Assembly (NCBI GenBank): GCA_965261105.1
Contig: CBDHCM010000006.1
Coordinates: forward strand, 3,534,001-3,598,000
Length of the DNA: 64,000 nt
Origin: Aldehydirespirator sp965261105
GTDB taxonomy: Bacteria > Actinomycetota > Acidimicrobiia > Acidimicrobiales > Aldehydirespiratoraceae
Direction: 5' to 3'
A model generated the notes under the pieces. It was not told the origin of the DNA. It did no database searches and saw nothing but the letters and a program-made list of their open reading frames with translations. Within the stretch, counting starts at the first letter, position 1. Each line of letters starts with the position of its first letter. Of the stretch, positions 8,681 through 17,204 are shown one piece after another. The translations under genes and the position numbers were made by a program.

Positions 8681-9368
8681 CGGTCTACAGGCCGGCTACG
8701 GGCCCACACCGGTGCTGCACGGCGTCGACCTCAAGCTGGCACCTGCGGAGTGCGCCGCGGTGCTGGGCCGCAATGGGGTCGGAAAGACGACCCTGATGCG
8801 CGCCATTACCGGAGCCATCCCCAACACTGGTGGCTCGATCCAGTTCGACGGCATTGACCTCGGTCCGCTCAAAGCACACGAACGGGCCCGGCTGGGGATT
8901 TCCCACGTGCCGCAAGGCCGCGACATCTTCCCCAAGCTCACAGTGCTGGAGAATCTCCGGGTCGGAACGGCGGCCCGCCGAGACCGCAGGGGCGACGCCG
9001 TCGACAGGATCCTCGAGGAGTTCCCGATGTTGGCGCAACGCAGGCGCGCCCGGGGTGGAAGCCTCTCGGGGGGCCAACAGCAGCTCTTGGCGCTGGCCAG
9101 AGCGCTGGTCACCGCTCCCCGCCTGCTCCTGTTGGACGAGCCGTCAGAAGGCATGCAACCCTCGGTCCTTGACGAGATCGCCGACGTGATCGGCAGGATC
9201 AACGCCGAGAGGGGCATCGCAGTGCTGGCAGTGGAGCAGAACCTTGACTTCGCGGCCCGAATCGCGCGGCGCGCCCTCATTCTGGAGAAGGGCGAGATCA
9301 TCGCCGAAGTGGCGACCGCAGAACTGCGCCGGGACCGCGCCCTCCAGAGGAAGTACTTGGCGCTTTAG
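8667..9368 (+). CDS. ABC importer ATPase (UrtE/LivF-like)
   Basis: A 233-residue cytoplasmic ATPase, the second nucleotide-binding subunit of the amide-type importer. Visible motifs are Walker A GRNGVGKTT, Q-loop region HVPQGRDIFP, signature LSGGQQQLLALARAL, Walker B LLLLDEP followed by SEGMQP, and the switch-like glutamine in AVEQNLDF. The frame is open further upstream, but ATG 8667 has GGAGGA seven bases ahead and begins the usual LivF sequence, so it was chosen. It overlaps the end of the preceding fusion gene, which implies translational coupling. Confidence 0.92.
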   Translation: MLTLSGLQAGYGPTPVLHGVDLKLAPAECAAVLGRNGVGKTTLMRAITGAIPNTGGSIQFDGIDLGPLKAHERARLGISHVPQGRDIFPKLTVLENLRVGTAARRDRRGDAVDRILEEFPMLAQRRRARGGSLSGGQQQLLALARALVTAPRLLLLDEPSEGMQPSVLDEIADVIGRINAERGIAVLAVEQNLDFAARIARRALILEKGEIIAEVATAELRRDRALQRKYLAL

Positions 9369-9464
9369 GCCGACCAGACCCCGCCGGCACCACGCGCACC
9401 GGCAATCACCACTCCCCTCGCAGACCCTCGAAACACGAAGAGACCCACAATGGAGGAGCCCACC

Positions 9465-11102
9465 ATGAAGCCATCATCGGACTTGGGGCCGACCGCAGTG
9501 CCGCTGCTGGAGGAGACCATCCCGCAGAATCTGGCCCGCACTGTTGCCGCGCATGGAGGGCGTGATGCGCTGGTGTCCGTTGAGCAGGGCCTGCGCTACA
9601 CCTACGCCGAGTTCGTCTTTGAGGTCGACCGGGTGGCGCGGGGGCTGATGGCCATCGGCGTGGCTGCGGGTGATCGGGTGGGGATCTGGAGCCCGAATTT
9701 CGCCGAGTGGGTGCTGGTTCAGTACGCCACGGCGCGCATCGGCGCGATCTTGGTGACGATCAACCCGGCGTATCGGTCATCTGAGTTGGAGTACGTGCTC
9801 AACCAGTCGGGGACTTCCGTGCTCGTGGCGGTGGAGTCCTTCCTGGCCGGCGACTACCGCTCAATGATCGACGAGGTCTGGGACCGGGTGCCGGCTGAGC
9901 GGGCGGTCTACATACACACCGCCGACTGGGACGGGCTGTTGGAGGCGGCCGAGACAGTCTCGGTCGAGCAGTTGGAGAAGCGCGCCGCGCAACTCCAGCC
10001 CGATGACGCCATCAACATCCAGTACACCAGCGGCACCACGGGCTTCCCCAAGGGCGCCACGCTGAGCCATCGCAACATTCTGAACAACGGCTTGTTCATC
10101 GGCGAGGCCTGCAAGTACACCGAGCTGGACCGGGTGTGCATCCCGGTGCCGTTCTATCACTGCTTCGGGATGGTGCTGGGCAACTTGGCCTGCACCACCC
10201 ACGGCTCCGCGATGGTGATCCCCGCGGCGGGATTCAACCCCGCCGCCACGCTGAGGGCGGCCGCTCAGGAGCGCTGCACGAGCCTGTACGGGGTGCCGAC
10301 GATGTTCATCGCCGAGCTGGGCGACCCCGACCTGGCTGACTATGACCTGTCGTCGCTGCGCACCGGGATCATGGCCGGCTCGCCGTGCCCCATCGAGGTG
10401 ATGCGCCAAGTGGTGGACCGGATGAACATGCGCGAGGTGACCATCGCCTACGGCATGACCGAGACCTCCCCGGTGTCGACCCAGACCTCCGCTGATGACC
10501 CTCTCGAGAAGCGGGTGACGACGGTGGGGCGGGTCCATCCCCATGTGGAGATCCGCATCGCCGACCCCGACACCGGCGAGACCATGCCCCGCGGCACCGG
10601 CGGCGAATTCTTGACCCGGGGCTACTCGGTGATGCTGGGCTACTGGAACGACCCCGACCGCACCGCAGAGGCCATCGACTCCGACGGCTGGATGCACACC
10701 GGGGATTTGGCGGTGATGGACGACGAGGGATATGTGAACATCGTCGGACGCATCAAGGACATGATCATCCGCGGCGGCGAGAACGTGTACCCCCGCGAGG
10801 TCGAGGAGTTCCTCTACACCCACCCCGACATCGTCGACGTGCAGGTCATCGGCGTGCCCGACGTGCGCTACGGCGAACAGGTCATGGCCTGGGTCCAGCT
10901 GAGAGACGGCGCCGACACCACCGAAGAGGACATCCAGGAGTTCTGTCGCGGCAGCATCGCCCGCTTCAAGGTCCCCCGCTACATCAAGTTCACCGATTCC
11001 TTCCCGATGACGATCACCGGCAAGATCCAGAAGTTCAAGATGCGCGACCAGTCAATCGAAGAACTCGGCCTCGGCCAGGCCGCCCATGTGCGAAGCGCCT
11101 AG
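9465..11102 (+). CDS. Acyl-CoA synthetase (AMP-forming)
   Basis: An adenylate-forming ligase of 545 residues that should convert a carboxylic acid, ATP and CoA to acyl-CoA, AMP and pyrophosphate. Seen are the phosphate loop YTSGTTGFPKGA near residue 187, the A5 block AYGMTETSP, the hinge region GRIKDMIIRGGENVYP and the C-terminal catalytic lysine in MTITGKIQKFKMR. An earlier ATG at 9450 exists, but GGAGG at 9452-9456 sits 8 bases before ATG 9465, so the latter is preferred. It follows the amide importer by about 100 bp. Its likely role is to activate the acid released by the amidase, though the substrate class cannot be deduced. Confidence 0.88.
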   Translation: MKPSSDLGPTAVPLLEETIPQNLARTVAAHGGRDALVSVEQGLRYTYAEFVFEVDRVARGLMAIGVAAGDRVGIWSPNFAEWVLVQYATARIGAILVTINPAYRSSELEYVLNQSGTSVLVAVESFLAGDYRSMIDEVWDRVPAERAVYIHTADWDGLLEAAETVSVEQLEKRAAQLQPDDAINIQYTSGTTGFPKGATLSHRNILNNGLFIGEACKYTELDRVCIPVPFYHCFGMVLGNLACTTHGSAMVIPAAGFNPAATLRAAAQERCTSLYGVPTMFIAELGDPDLADYDLSSLRTGIMAGSPCPIEVMRQVVDRMNMREVTIAYGMTETSPVSTQTSADDPLEKRVTTVGRVHPHVEIRIADPDTGETMPRGTGGEFLTRGYSVMLGYWNDPDRTAEAIDSDGWMHTGDLAVMDDEGYVNIVGRIKDMIIRGGENVYPREVEEFLYTHPDIVDVQVIGVPDVRYGEQVMAWVQLRDGADTTEEDIQEFCRGSIARFKVPRYIKFTDSFPMTITGKIQKFKMRDQSIEELGLGQAAHVRSA

Positions 11103-11154
11103 GAGGCGAGGAGCCTATCGAGGGCGGCCAGATGATCGAGGATCAAGGTCTCGT

Positions 11155-11184
11155 AAGTAAACCAACCGGGGGATCACCTTACTT
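11155..11184. promoter_or_regulatory. Inverted repeat AAGTAA...TTACTT upstream of fic
   Basis: Six-base arms AAGTAA (11155-11160) and TTACTT (11179-11184) are separated by 18 bases. The same arms recur at 11297-11326, making this one of two similar sites in the 274-bp leader of the Fic gene. They could bind a repressor, possibly the Fic protein itself through its C-terminal winged helix. The function is inferred. Confidence 0.45.
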
Positions 11185-11296
11185 GCCTCCCGAATAGGCG
11201 ACGCGGACTTTCCTGCGACGAGGCGGCCGTCAGCATGGGTTGCGACGGGGTGACAGGGGTACGACAACACATCGATGACCGACCTGAGGTGCGCAC

Positions 11297-11326
11297 AAGT
11301 AAAGCAAGAGACGGATAACTTTACTT
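11297..11326. promoter_or_regulatory. Second inverted repeat AAGTAAAG...CTTTACTT upstream of fic
   Basis: Eight-base perfect arms AAGTAAAG (11297-11304) and CTTTACTT (11319-11326) lie 14 bases apart, about 50 bp before the fic start. It shares its core with the site at 11155-11184 (centres 142 bp apart), and local A+T is high. This is the stronger operator candidate of the two. Confidence 0.55.
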
Positions 11327-11338
11327 AATCGCGATAGC

Positions 11339-11356
11339 AGGAAAGCAGGCTTTCCT
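11339..11356 (+). promoter_or_regulatory. Hairpin just before the fic ribosome binding site
   Basis: AGGAAAG (11339-11345) and CTTTCCT (11350-11356) form a 7-bp stem with a 4-nt loop, ending 5 bp before AAGGAGG (11361-11367). It could modulate translation start or be a third regulator site. Confidence 0.4.
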
Positions 11357-11376
11357 ACGTAAGGAGGCTCGTGAGC

Positions 11377-12564
11377 ATGCAGCCGGAGTCCTTCAGGTCG
11401 ACGGAGCGTGGAGCAGTCCGGCGTGCCCTAGATGGGTACTGGGCGTTCCATCCTGAGCCTCTGCCGCGGCAGCTCAACTTGGACACCGAAGCGGTGGGGC
11501 TGCTTGACGAGGCGACTGCAGCGGTGAACCGGCTCGGCGGAGTGGGGTTGCTCCTCCCCAATCCACACCTGCTGATCGGACCGCACCTGAGGCTTGAGGC
11601 AGTGCTCAGCTCCCGTATCGAGGGGACCCAGACCGACATCCCAGCGCTGCTGCGTCTGGAAGCGGGCCAGGCCGCTCCGCCCGAACAGGCCGCGGATACT
11701 CGTGAGGTCGCCAACTACGTCGTTGCTCTCGAACACGGTTTGAGACGGGTGCGCGGCGGCTTCCCGATCTCGGTGCGGCTGATGCGGGAGATGCATGGTC
11801 GACTGCTGCGGGACGTCCGAGGCCGGCACCGAACGCCCGGAGAGTTGCGCAAGAGCCCGGTGTGGATCGGTGGCGACACGTTGGACAGCGCGGTCTTTGT
11901 CCCGCCGCCGCCCGAGACAATGCGCGACGCGCTGCGGGACCTTGAGATCTTCATTCATGAGAAGCCAATGCCCTTGCTGGTGCAGCTCGCCCTGGTGCAC
12001 TACCAATTCGAAGTGATCCATCCGTTCCTGGACGGCAACGGCCGGCTCGGCCGCATCCTCATCCCTCTCCTCCTGGCGGAGCGTGGAGTCCTGCCGGAGC
12101 CGCTCCTGTACCTGTCGGCGTACTTCGAGCAGAACCGCAGCGACTACTACGACCTGCTGCTGCGCACCAGCCAGCGCGGCAATCTCATGCCGTGGCTCAA
12201 ATTCTTCCTGAGGGGAGTGCGCCGCCAGTCCCACGATGCCGAGCGGCGCACCCATCGGCTGGTGACGCTGCAGGCCGACCTGCGCAACCAGCTCCTCTCG
12301 GAGGGCAGGCCCAACTCGGTGCTGCGCCTCGCGGAGCATCTCTTCTCCCGGCCCATCGTCACCGCGCGGATGGCGGCACAACTCATCGACGTCACGGCGC
12401 CGACCGCCAACGCCGCCATACGAGCCCTGGTCGAGCGGGGCGACCTCGAGGAGATAAGCGGCAGAGAGCGTTACCGGCTCTACCATGCGCCCAAGATCTT
12501 CGAGGCCACATACGGAGCGGTCGAGCCGGACGAGCAGGCGACCAAGGGCTCCAGCAATGCCTGA
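11377..12564 (+). CDS. Fic-domain protein (AMPylase) with C-terminal winged helix
   Basis: A class II Fic protein of 395 residues. The Fic core motif HPFLDGNGRLGR starts at His215. An inhibitory motif SxxxEG is visible near the N terminus (Ser78, Glu82 in SSRIEGTQ), which in this class blocks productive ATP binding and keeps the enzyme in check. The C-terminal ~80 residues (TARMAAQLIDVTAPTANAA) look like a winged-helix DNA-binding domain. Fic enzymes usually transfer AMP to hydroxyl residues of a target protein; the target is unknown. GTG 11371 is in frame, but ATG 11377 stands 9 bases after AAGGAGG and is preferred. Palindromes upstream suggest autoregulation. Its 3' end converges with pdtaS 13 bp away. 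Confidence 0.92.
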   Translation: MQPESFRSTERGAVRRALDGYWAFHPEPLPRQLNLDTEAVGLLDEATAAVNRLGGVGLLLPNPHLLIGPHLRLEAVLSSRIEGTQTDIPALLRLEAGQAAPPEQAADTREVANYVVALEHGLRRVRGGFPISVRLMREMHGRLLRDVRGRHRTPGELRKSPVWIGGDTLDSAVFVPPPPETMRDALRDLEIFIHEKPMPLLVQLALVHYQFEVIHPFLDGNGRLGRILIPLLLAERGVLPEPLLYLSAYFEQNRSDYYDLLLRTSQRGNLMPWLKFFLRGVRRQSHDAERRTHRLVTLQADLRNQLLSEGRPNSVLRLAEHLFSRPIVTARMAAQLIDVTAPTANAAIRALVERGDLEEISGRERYRLYHAPKIFEATYGAVEPDEQATKGSSNA

Positions 12565-12577
12565 GGCCAATGACGGG

Positions 12578-14254
12578 TTAGCCGGCGGGCGTCGTGGCGG
12601 GGCGGCGGGGTACCGACACCTCGATCACGGTGCCGCGAGGCGGCGCGGGCGACGCGGCCTTCATGGTGATCGAGCCGCCGAGGTCGTGCACCACGAAGGT
12701 GCGCACGATGGTGAGCCCGAGCCCGGCGTCGCGGTCCAGCGAGAAGCCGTCAGGGACGCCGGGGCCGTCGTCGGTCACGCGCATGATCAGCGTCTTGGGG
12801 GTGCCGGCGAAGCGCACCTCGACCAGCCTGCCCGAGCCGACTGGAGACCCGGCGTGCTGGAAGGCGTTCTGCACCAACTCCACCAGCACCACCGCCAGCG
12901 GCATTGCCGTCTCCCCGTCGATCTCGCCGACCGTCCCCTCGACCCGGATCTTGAGCGGACGCTCCACCGGGGCCAGCCCCTCCTCCACCAGGTGCACCAG
13001 CGGACCCACGATGTCGTCGAAGTCCAGGTCCGAGGTGGTGTCGAGCGCCAGATGCTCGTGCACCATGGCGATCGACGAGACGCGCCGCACCGAGCTCTCC
13101 ACTGCGGCCTTGGCCTCTGCGCTGCCGAGGCGGCGGACCTGGAGCTGCAGCAGCGAGCTGACCGTCTGCAGGTTGTTCTTGACCCGGTGGTGGATCTCGC
13201 GGATGGTGGCGTCCTTCGACAGCAGCAGGCGGTCGTGGTGGCGGAGCTCCGACACGTCGCGCAGCAGTGCTACTGCTCCGGTCATCCGGTCCTCGGCCAC
13301 CAGCGGATAGGCCCGCAGCACCACCACGATCCCCGATCCGGCCGTGAACTCGGCCACCGTGGAGCGCCGTCGCCAGAACGAGCGCCGGATGACGGTGTCG
13401 TCGAGTCCGAGATCCCCCAGGCGGCAGCCCGGTACCGGGCGCGTCACGCCCAGCCGGTGCAAAGCGCTGCGGGCATTGGGCGAGGCGTAGCTGATGCGAC
13501 CCTCGCGGTCGAGCACCATCACGCCATCGCCGACCCGGGGCTCGCGGAACTCGCCCACCCGCTCAACCCGGTCGTATGGGAAGGCGCCGTCCGCGATCAT
13601 CGGCGCGAAGCGGGCATATAGACCTCGGTAGACGGTCTCCAGCGGGTTCTCGTGGCGGATCGGAGCGGGCGTCGCCTCACGGGACAGCACCGCCACTGGC
13701 ACGCCTCCGCAGCGCACCGGCACGTAGTCCACCACCCGCCGACGGTCGCGCAGTGGCAGGCTGCCCTCCTCCTCCACGACAGGGTCGTCTCCGACCCCGG
13801 AGTGGACGCCCAGTTCGGCGATCTCGCCCTCGCCCGGCTCGCCCGTCGCCATTGCGGTGCGCAGCCACCCGCAATCCGCTCGCCGCACCACGGTGCCGAC
13901 CGGATCGACGGCATGGACTGTGGGTCCCGTAGACGCCCGCGCGTGGGCCAGCACAACGAAGCCCTCACCCTCGCCATCACCGGTCGCGGGCTCCGGCCAC
14001 ACCGCCGGATTCGCAACGGCGGTGGAATCGTCGACGGTGCCCTCGCCGGGGCTTGGACCCTCGCTTGATGCCTGCTCCGGGGCGGCCGCGACGGCAGCCG
14101 GATAGAACCCGTCGGTGCAGGGCGCGTAGAGCAGCAGGTCACCGAACGAGAAATCGGCAAGCGGCGCCCACGAGGCGACGAGCCGGTGCAGGTGGTCGAT
14201 GGAGCGCTCGTCGAGCGCGGTCCCGGCCCGGGCCAGCTCCGCGAGACCGACCAC
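12578..14254 (-). CDS. pdtaS: PdtaS-like sensor histidine kinase (HisKA_2)
   Basis: A 558-residue soluble kinase resembling mycobacterial PdtaS. A GAF_PdtaS-like N-terminal domain (residues about 1-215) carries a variable Glu/Pro-rich insert at 60-95. A PAS domain follows (about 235-335, MVLDREGRISYASPNARSAL). The HisKA_2 phosphorylation site is His355/His356 in REIHHRVKNNLQT, and HATPase_c has the N-box VELVQNAFQHAG, DDGPGVPDG and LGLTIV. Its usual partner, the ANTAR regulator PdtaR, is not in this window. It converges with fic and lies 17 bp after the DUF3107 gene. Confidence 0.9.
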   Translation of the reverse strand: MVGLAELARAGTALDERSIDHLHRLVASWAPLADFSFGDLLLYAPCTDGFYPAAVAAAPEQASSEGPSPGEGTVDDSTAVANPAVWPEPATGDGEGEGFVVLAHARASTGPTVHAVDPVGTVVRRADCGWLRTAMATGEPGEGEIAELGVHSGVGDDPVVEEEGSLPLRDRRRVVDYVPVRCGGVPVAVLSREATPAPIRHENPLETVYRGLYARFAPMIADGAFPYDRVERVGEFREPRVGDGVMVLDREGRISYASPNARSALHRLGVTRPVPGCRLGDLGLDDTVIRRSFWRRRSTVAEFTAGSGIVVVLRAYPLVAEDRMTGAVALLRDVSELRHHDRLLLSKDATIREIHHRVKNNLQTVSSLLQLQVRRLGSAEAKAAVESSVRRVSSIAMVHEHLALDTTSDLDFDDIVGPLVHLVEEGLAPVERPLKIRVEGTVGEIDGETAMPLAVVLVELVQNAFQHAGSPVGSGRLVEVRFAGTPKTLIMRVTDDGPGVPDGFSLDRDAGLGLTIVRTFVVHDLGGSITMKAASPAPPRGTVIEVSVPRRPATTPAG

Positions 14255-14271
14255 TGCCGCCGCTGGGCCTC

Positions 14272-14499
14272 TCAGCCGAACCCGATGGGGTGGGAGCCGG
14301 GCGGACCCATCTCCACATGGGTGACTCGCGACCCCGCTACCGCAATCTCCCGGCCCTTGTCGTCGGTGAGCCAGAGCACCGCAACCTCGCCTCTCAGAGC
14401 GGCCTCCACCGACGCCTTGATGTTCTCGCGGTCGGCGTCGTCGGGCAGGGTCACCGCGATGGGCTGGGGGTTGTCGGCGACACTGATGCGAAGCTCCAC
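14272..14499 (-). CDS. DUF3107 family small protein
   Basis: A 75-residue protein of the actinobacterial DUF3107 family (M. tuberculosis TB9.4-like), recognised from MELRISVADNPQPI at the start and VTHVEMGPPGSHPIGFG at the end. No catalytic motif is visible and the function is unknown. The start is GTG 14499 with AGGAGA five bases ahead. It lies between mrp and pdtaS on the same strand and may be cotranscribed with pdtaS. Confidence 0.85.
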   Translation of the reverse strand: MELRISVADNPQPIAVTLPDDADRENIKASVEAALRGEVAVLWLTDDKGREIAVAGSRVTHVEMGPPGSHPIGFG

Positions 14500-14557
14500 G
14501 CTCTTCTCCTTGACTGCTCGGTCCTTGGCAGGGCCGTCGGTTGTTGGTCCTTGGCTC

Positions 14558-15697
14558 TCAGACGATTTTCAGTTCGGGATGGGTTCGCTTGGTGGGGCCG
14601 TGGGCCTCGATCCACGATGCCATCGCCGCGAACACCCTCGACACGTCGGAGCCGGGGTCCACTGCCATTATCGGCCGGCCGTGGTCGCTGCCCTCGCGAA
14701 GCGGGATCGTCATGGGAACCTGGCCGATGAGCTCGACGTCGAGTGTCCGGGCAAGCTCCGCCCCGCCTCCCGAGCCGAATAGCCGGTAGCGCTTTCCGTC
14801 GTCGCCAATGAACCAGGACATGTTCTCGATCACGCCCCGCACCGCGATGTTCACCTTCTGGAACATGAAGGCCGACCGCTGGGCCACCCTCTGGGCCGCG
14901 GGGTTGGGCGTGGTCACCACGTAGGCCTCGGCCCGGGGCAGGAACTGGGCCAGCGACAGGGAGATGTCTCCAGTGCCCGGCGGCAGGTCCACCAGCAGGA
15001 AGTCGGGATCGTCCCAGAACACATCGGTGAGGAACTGCTCGAGGGCCTTGTGCAGCATCGGACCCCGCCAGATCACCGGCTGGTCCTCCTGGGCGAAGAA
15101 GCCCATCGAGATGCAGCGCACGCCGTGAACCTCCGGCGGCAAGATCATGTCGTCGATCACCACAGGAGCCCGGTCCACCCCAAGCATGCGGGGGATGGAG
15201 AAGCCCCACACGTCGGCGTCCACCACCGCGGTCGAGTGACCTCGGGCGGCCAGGGCGATGGCCAGGTTGGCCGTGACCGACGACTTGCCGACGCCGCCCT
15301 TGCCCGACGCGATCAGCATCGTGCGGGTGGCGTTGCCGGGCTCGGCGAAGGGGATGGCCCGGCCCTCCGCGTGGCCGTGGGCGGGGGTGGTGCCGGCGGT
15401 GGCGGCCGGGTTGCCGTGCAGCTTGGCGCGCAGCTCGGCCCGCTCGGCGTCGCTCATCACCGTGAAGTCCAGGGTGACCGCGGCCACGCCGTCGAGGACG
15501 ACCAGCGCGTCGGTCACCCGGCGCTGGATCTCGCTGCGCAGCGGGCAGCCGGCCACCGTGAGCGCGATGCGAACATCGGCGTGGCCGCCGTCGATGGTGA
15601 AGCCCCGGTACATGCCGAGGTCGACGATGCTGCGGTGCAGTTCGGGGTCCTCCACCGGTCGGAGGGCCTCGATCACCTCCTCTTCCGTGACGGCCAC
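14558..15697 (-). CDS. mrp: Mrp/NBP35-type iron-sulfur carrier ATPase
   Basis: A 379-residue P-loop ATPase of the Mrp/ApbC family, thought to carry and transfer Fe-S clusters. An N-terminal MIP18-like (DUF59) domain covers about residues 5-95. The deviant Walker A GKGGVGKSS lies near residue 130, followed by VDADVWG and DLPPGTGD. The C-terminal CxxC seen in many homologues is replaced by the stretch NMSWFIGDDGKRY, as is common in actinobacterial Mrp, so cluster binding by this protein is uncertain. The start is GTG 15697. It diverges from the sixA-like gene with 96 bp between. Confidence 0.9.
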   Translation of the reverse strand: MAVTEEEVIEALRPVEDPELHRSIVDLGMYRGFTIDGGHADVRIALTVAGCPLRSEIQRRVTDALVVLDGVAAVTLDFTVMSDAERAELRAKLHGNPAATAGTTPAHGHAEGRAIPFAEPGNATRTMLIASGKGGVGKSSVTANLAIALAARGHSTAVVDADVWGFSIPRMLGVDRAPVVIDDMILPPEVHGVRCISMGFFAQEDQPVIWRGPMLHKALEQFLTDVFWDDPDFLLVDLPPGTGDISLSLAQFLPRAEAYVVTTPNPAAQRVAQRSAFMFQKVNIAVRGVIENMSWFIGDDGKRYRLFGSGGGAELARTLDVELIGQVPMTIPLREGSDHGRPIMAVDPGSDVSRVFAAMASWIEAHGPTKRTHPELKIV

Positions 15698-15793
15698 GCG
15701 CCTAGACTAACGGCGTGTCAAGAGCGCCCCTCAGCACGACGGAATCCGCAGGCGCGACGGGACGCGCCGTGGTCGGACTGTAGCCTCCGATCG

Positions 15794-16270
15794 ATGCTGC
15801 ATCTGGTGCGCCATGCCGATGCGGGCAACCGGGTGGCTTGGTCGGGCGACGACTTCGAGCGGCCGCTCGACGACTTCGGATGGATGCAGGCCGAGGCCAT
15901 CGGCGCCACGCTGGCGGGGCGGCCGATTGAGCGGATCCTGTCGAGTCCGGCCGTGCGCTGCGTGGACACCGTGGTGCCGCTGGGGCGAGCCTTGGAGCTG
16001 CCGGTTGAGACCGCCGACGACCTGGCCGAAGGCTCCTATGTCGCGGACGCCTTCGAGCTGCTGGCGTCGTTGACCGCGGCCGAGAACGACTCCGTGCTGT
16101 GCAGCCACGGTGACGTCATTCCCGGGCTGCTGTGGGTTCTGGCCCAGAACGGGTTGGACATACCCGAACTGGGCCGGTGCAAGAAGGGGTCGATCTGGGA
16201 GCTTCAGGTGAGCGACGGCCGGGTGGTCGGCGCCTCCTACCGGCACCCGCGCACCTTCGGCGCAGCTTGA
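15794..16270 (+). CDS. SixA-like histidine phosphatase
   Basis: A 158-residue single-domain histidine phosphatase. The catalytic LVRHADAG motif is at residues 4-11, the second histidine is in CSHGDVIPG, and the SSPAVRCVDT block is present. Small size and lack of extra domains fit SixA-type phosphohistidine phosphatases, but the substrate could also be a small phosphoester. The frame is open far upstream; ATG 15794 is chosen because the RHG motif must sit at the N terminus. The 3' end, including the stop, is partly repeated 152 bp downstream around the dispersed repeat. Confidence 0.85.
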   Translation: MLHLVRHADAGNRVAWSGDDFERPLDDFGWMQAEAIGATLAGRPIERILSSPAVRCVDTVVPLGRALELPVETADDLAEGSYVADAFELLASLTAAENDSVLCSHGDVIPGLLWVLAQNGLDIPELGRCKKGSIWELQVSDGRVVGASYRHPRTFGAA

Positions 16271-16427
16271 CTCAGAGGCCGAGCGGACAGGCCGCAGCTC
16301 ACGTACAAGAACAGCGGGGCGGTGAGCGAGGCCGTGGCCCGAGCGGCCCGTGAGCGCAGCGAACAAGAGCGGGAAGCACAACCCCTCACCGCGAGGCGGT
16401 CAGCACCTTCGGCACAGCCTGGCTCAG
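16251..16427. repeat. Direct repeat of the sixA 3' end flanking the dispersed element
   Basis: The 25-bp segment 16251-16275 (GCACCTTCGG...CTCAG, with the sixA stop) recurs at 16403-16427 with three mismatches, where it overlaps the stop of the convergent HD gene. The 128-bp dispersed repeat lies exactly between the two copies. This resembles either a duplicated target or a tandem duplication that captured the element. Confidence 0.7.
16275..16402 (+). repeat. Dispersed ~128-bp repeat, copy 1
   Basis: This segment aligns along its length with 27860-27988 on the opposite strand. The best-conserved core is GAGCGAGGCCGTGGCCCGAG and the following 20 or so bases; both copies begin GGCCGAGCGG and end GCGGTCA. 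Short inverted repeats (CGGCC/GGCCG near the start) make it hairpin-rich. It sits between convergent genes directly after the sixA stop. No start signal supports the open frame across it. It may be a REP/MITE-like element. Confidence 0.8.
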
Positions 16428-17002
16428 GCGACGTACTGGGGAGGCCGGGAGAAGACCTCCTCCAGCAGCGAGACGAAGTCCTCGATCGGCAGGTCGTCAT
16501 ATTCCGGGTCGAAGCAGTTCTGGTCGTAGGATGCGCAGAAGTCGACACAGCGGTCGTAGTGGGGCGACGCCGCGTAGCGCTCGCGGGCGTCGCGGTCGCC
16601 ACCGAAGTGGTGGAAGTAGTAGTAGCCCTGGAACAGCCCGTGGTGTCGCACAACCCACGCCGTCTCCTCACCCACGTAGGGGGCGACGACCGCGGCGGCC
16701 ACCGCGCTGTGGTTGTCGGGGGCCAGCACGTCGCCGATGTCGTGCAGCAGCGCCGCCACCACGAACTCGTCGGACTCGCCGTTGCGCAGCGCCCGGGTGG
16801 CCGACTGACGGCTGTGGCGAGCCCGGTCGATCGGGTAGCCCAGCGTGGGACCCTCGAGCAGGCGCAAGGTTGTCATCAAGTGCGGCACGAGTTGCTCGCC
16901 CGTGTGGTCCCGGTAGAGCCTCTCGATGCGCTTGTACTGGTGGACGGTGCCACCGGCCATCGTCCAACCCGCGGCGAACGTGTCTTCCAGCGTGTCGGCC
17001 AT
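16424..17002 (-). CDS. HD-domain metal-dependent protein
   Basis: A 192-residue HD-superfamily protein. Metal ligands are visible as ARHSRQ, the LLHDIGD dyad, DNHSAVAA and RHHGLFQGYYYFHH, ending with FDPEYDDLPIEDF. The FQGYYYFHHFGGDRDARE and CASYDQNCFDP segments resemble HD proteins related to the diiron PhnZ/TmpB oxygenases more than nucleotide phosphohydrolases, so either hydrolase or oxygenase activity is possible. The ATG at 17002 was chosen because upstream codons look non-coding; GGAGA lies at 17018-17022 but is rather far. Substrate unknown. Confidence 0.7.
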   Translation of the reverse strand: MADTLEDTFAAGWTMAGGTVHQYKRIERLYRDHTGEQLVPHLMTTLRLLEGPTLGYPIDRARHSRQSATRALRNGESDEFVVAALLHDIGDVLAPDNHSAVAAAVVAPYVGEETAWVVRHHGLFQGYYYFHHFGGDRDARERYAASPHYDRCVDFCASYDQNCFDPEYDDLPIEDFVSLLEEVFSRPPQYVA

Positions 17003-17204
17003 GTCTCCACCGTCTTCTCTCCGCTTGGCAGGCTCTATCGCGGCAGGTGCCACGGGTGGCCTGCGGACCACCATTCAAGCCGACGGGAAAGCGCTGTGCA
17101 GTAACCGACACGCGGCTTCACCGCGAGAAACTAGCTCGGTCTCCTGTCGGCCGTTGGAAGTCCTCTCGGAGTCTGCAGCGCCCTCACGCGATTCCTACAC
17201 CCTG

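Noticed and set aside
15050..15793. N-terminal extension of the SixA-like protein
   Set aside because: The extension is antisense to mrp; the catalytic RHA motif belongs at the N terminus, as given by ATG 15794.
16322..17104. + strand frame across the dispersed repeat and HD gene
   Set aside because: Starts in the repeat, runs antisense to the HD gene, and lacks any recognisable domain.
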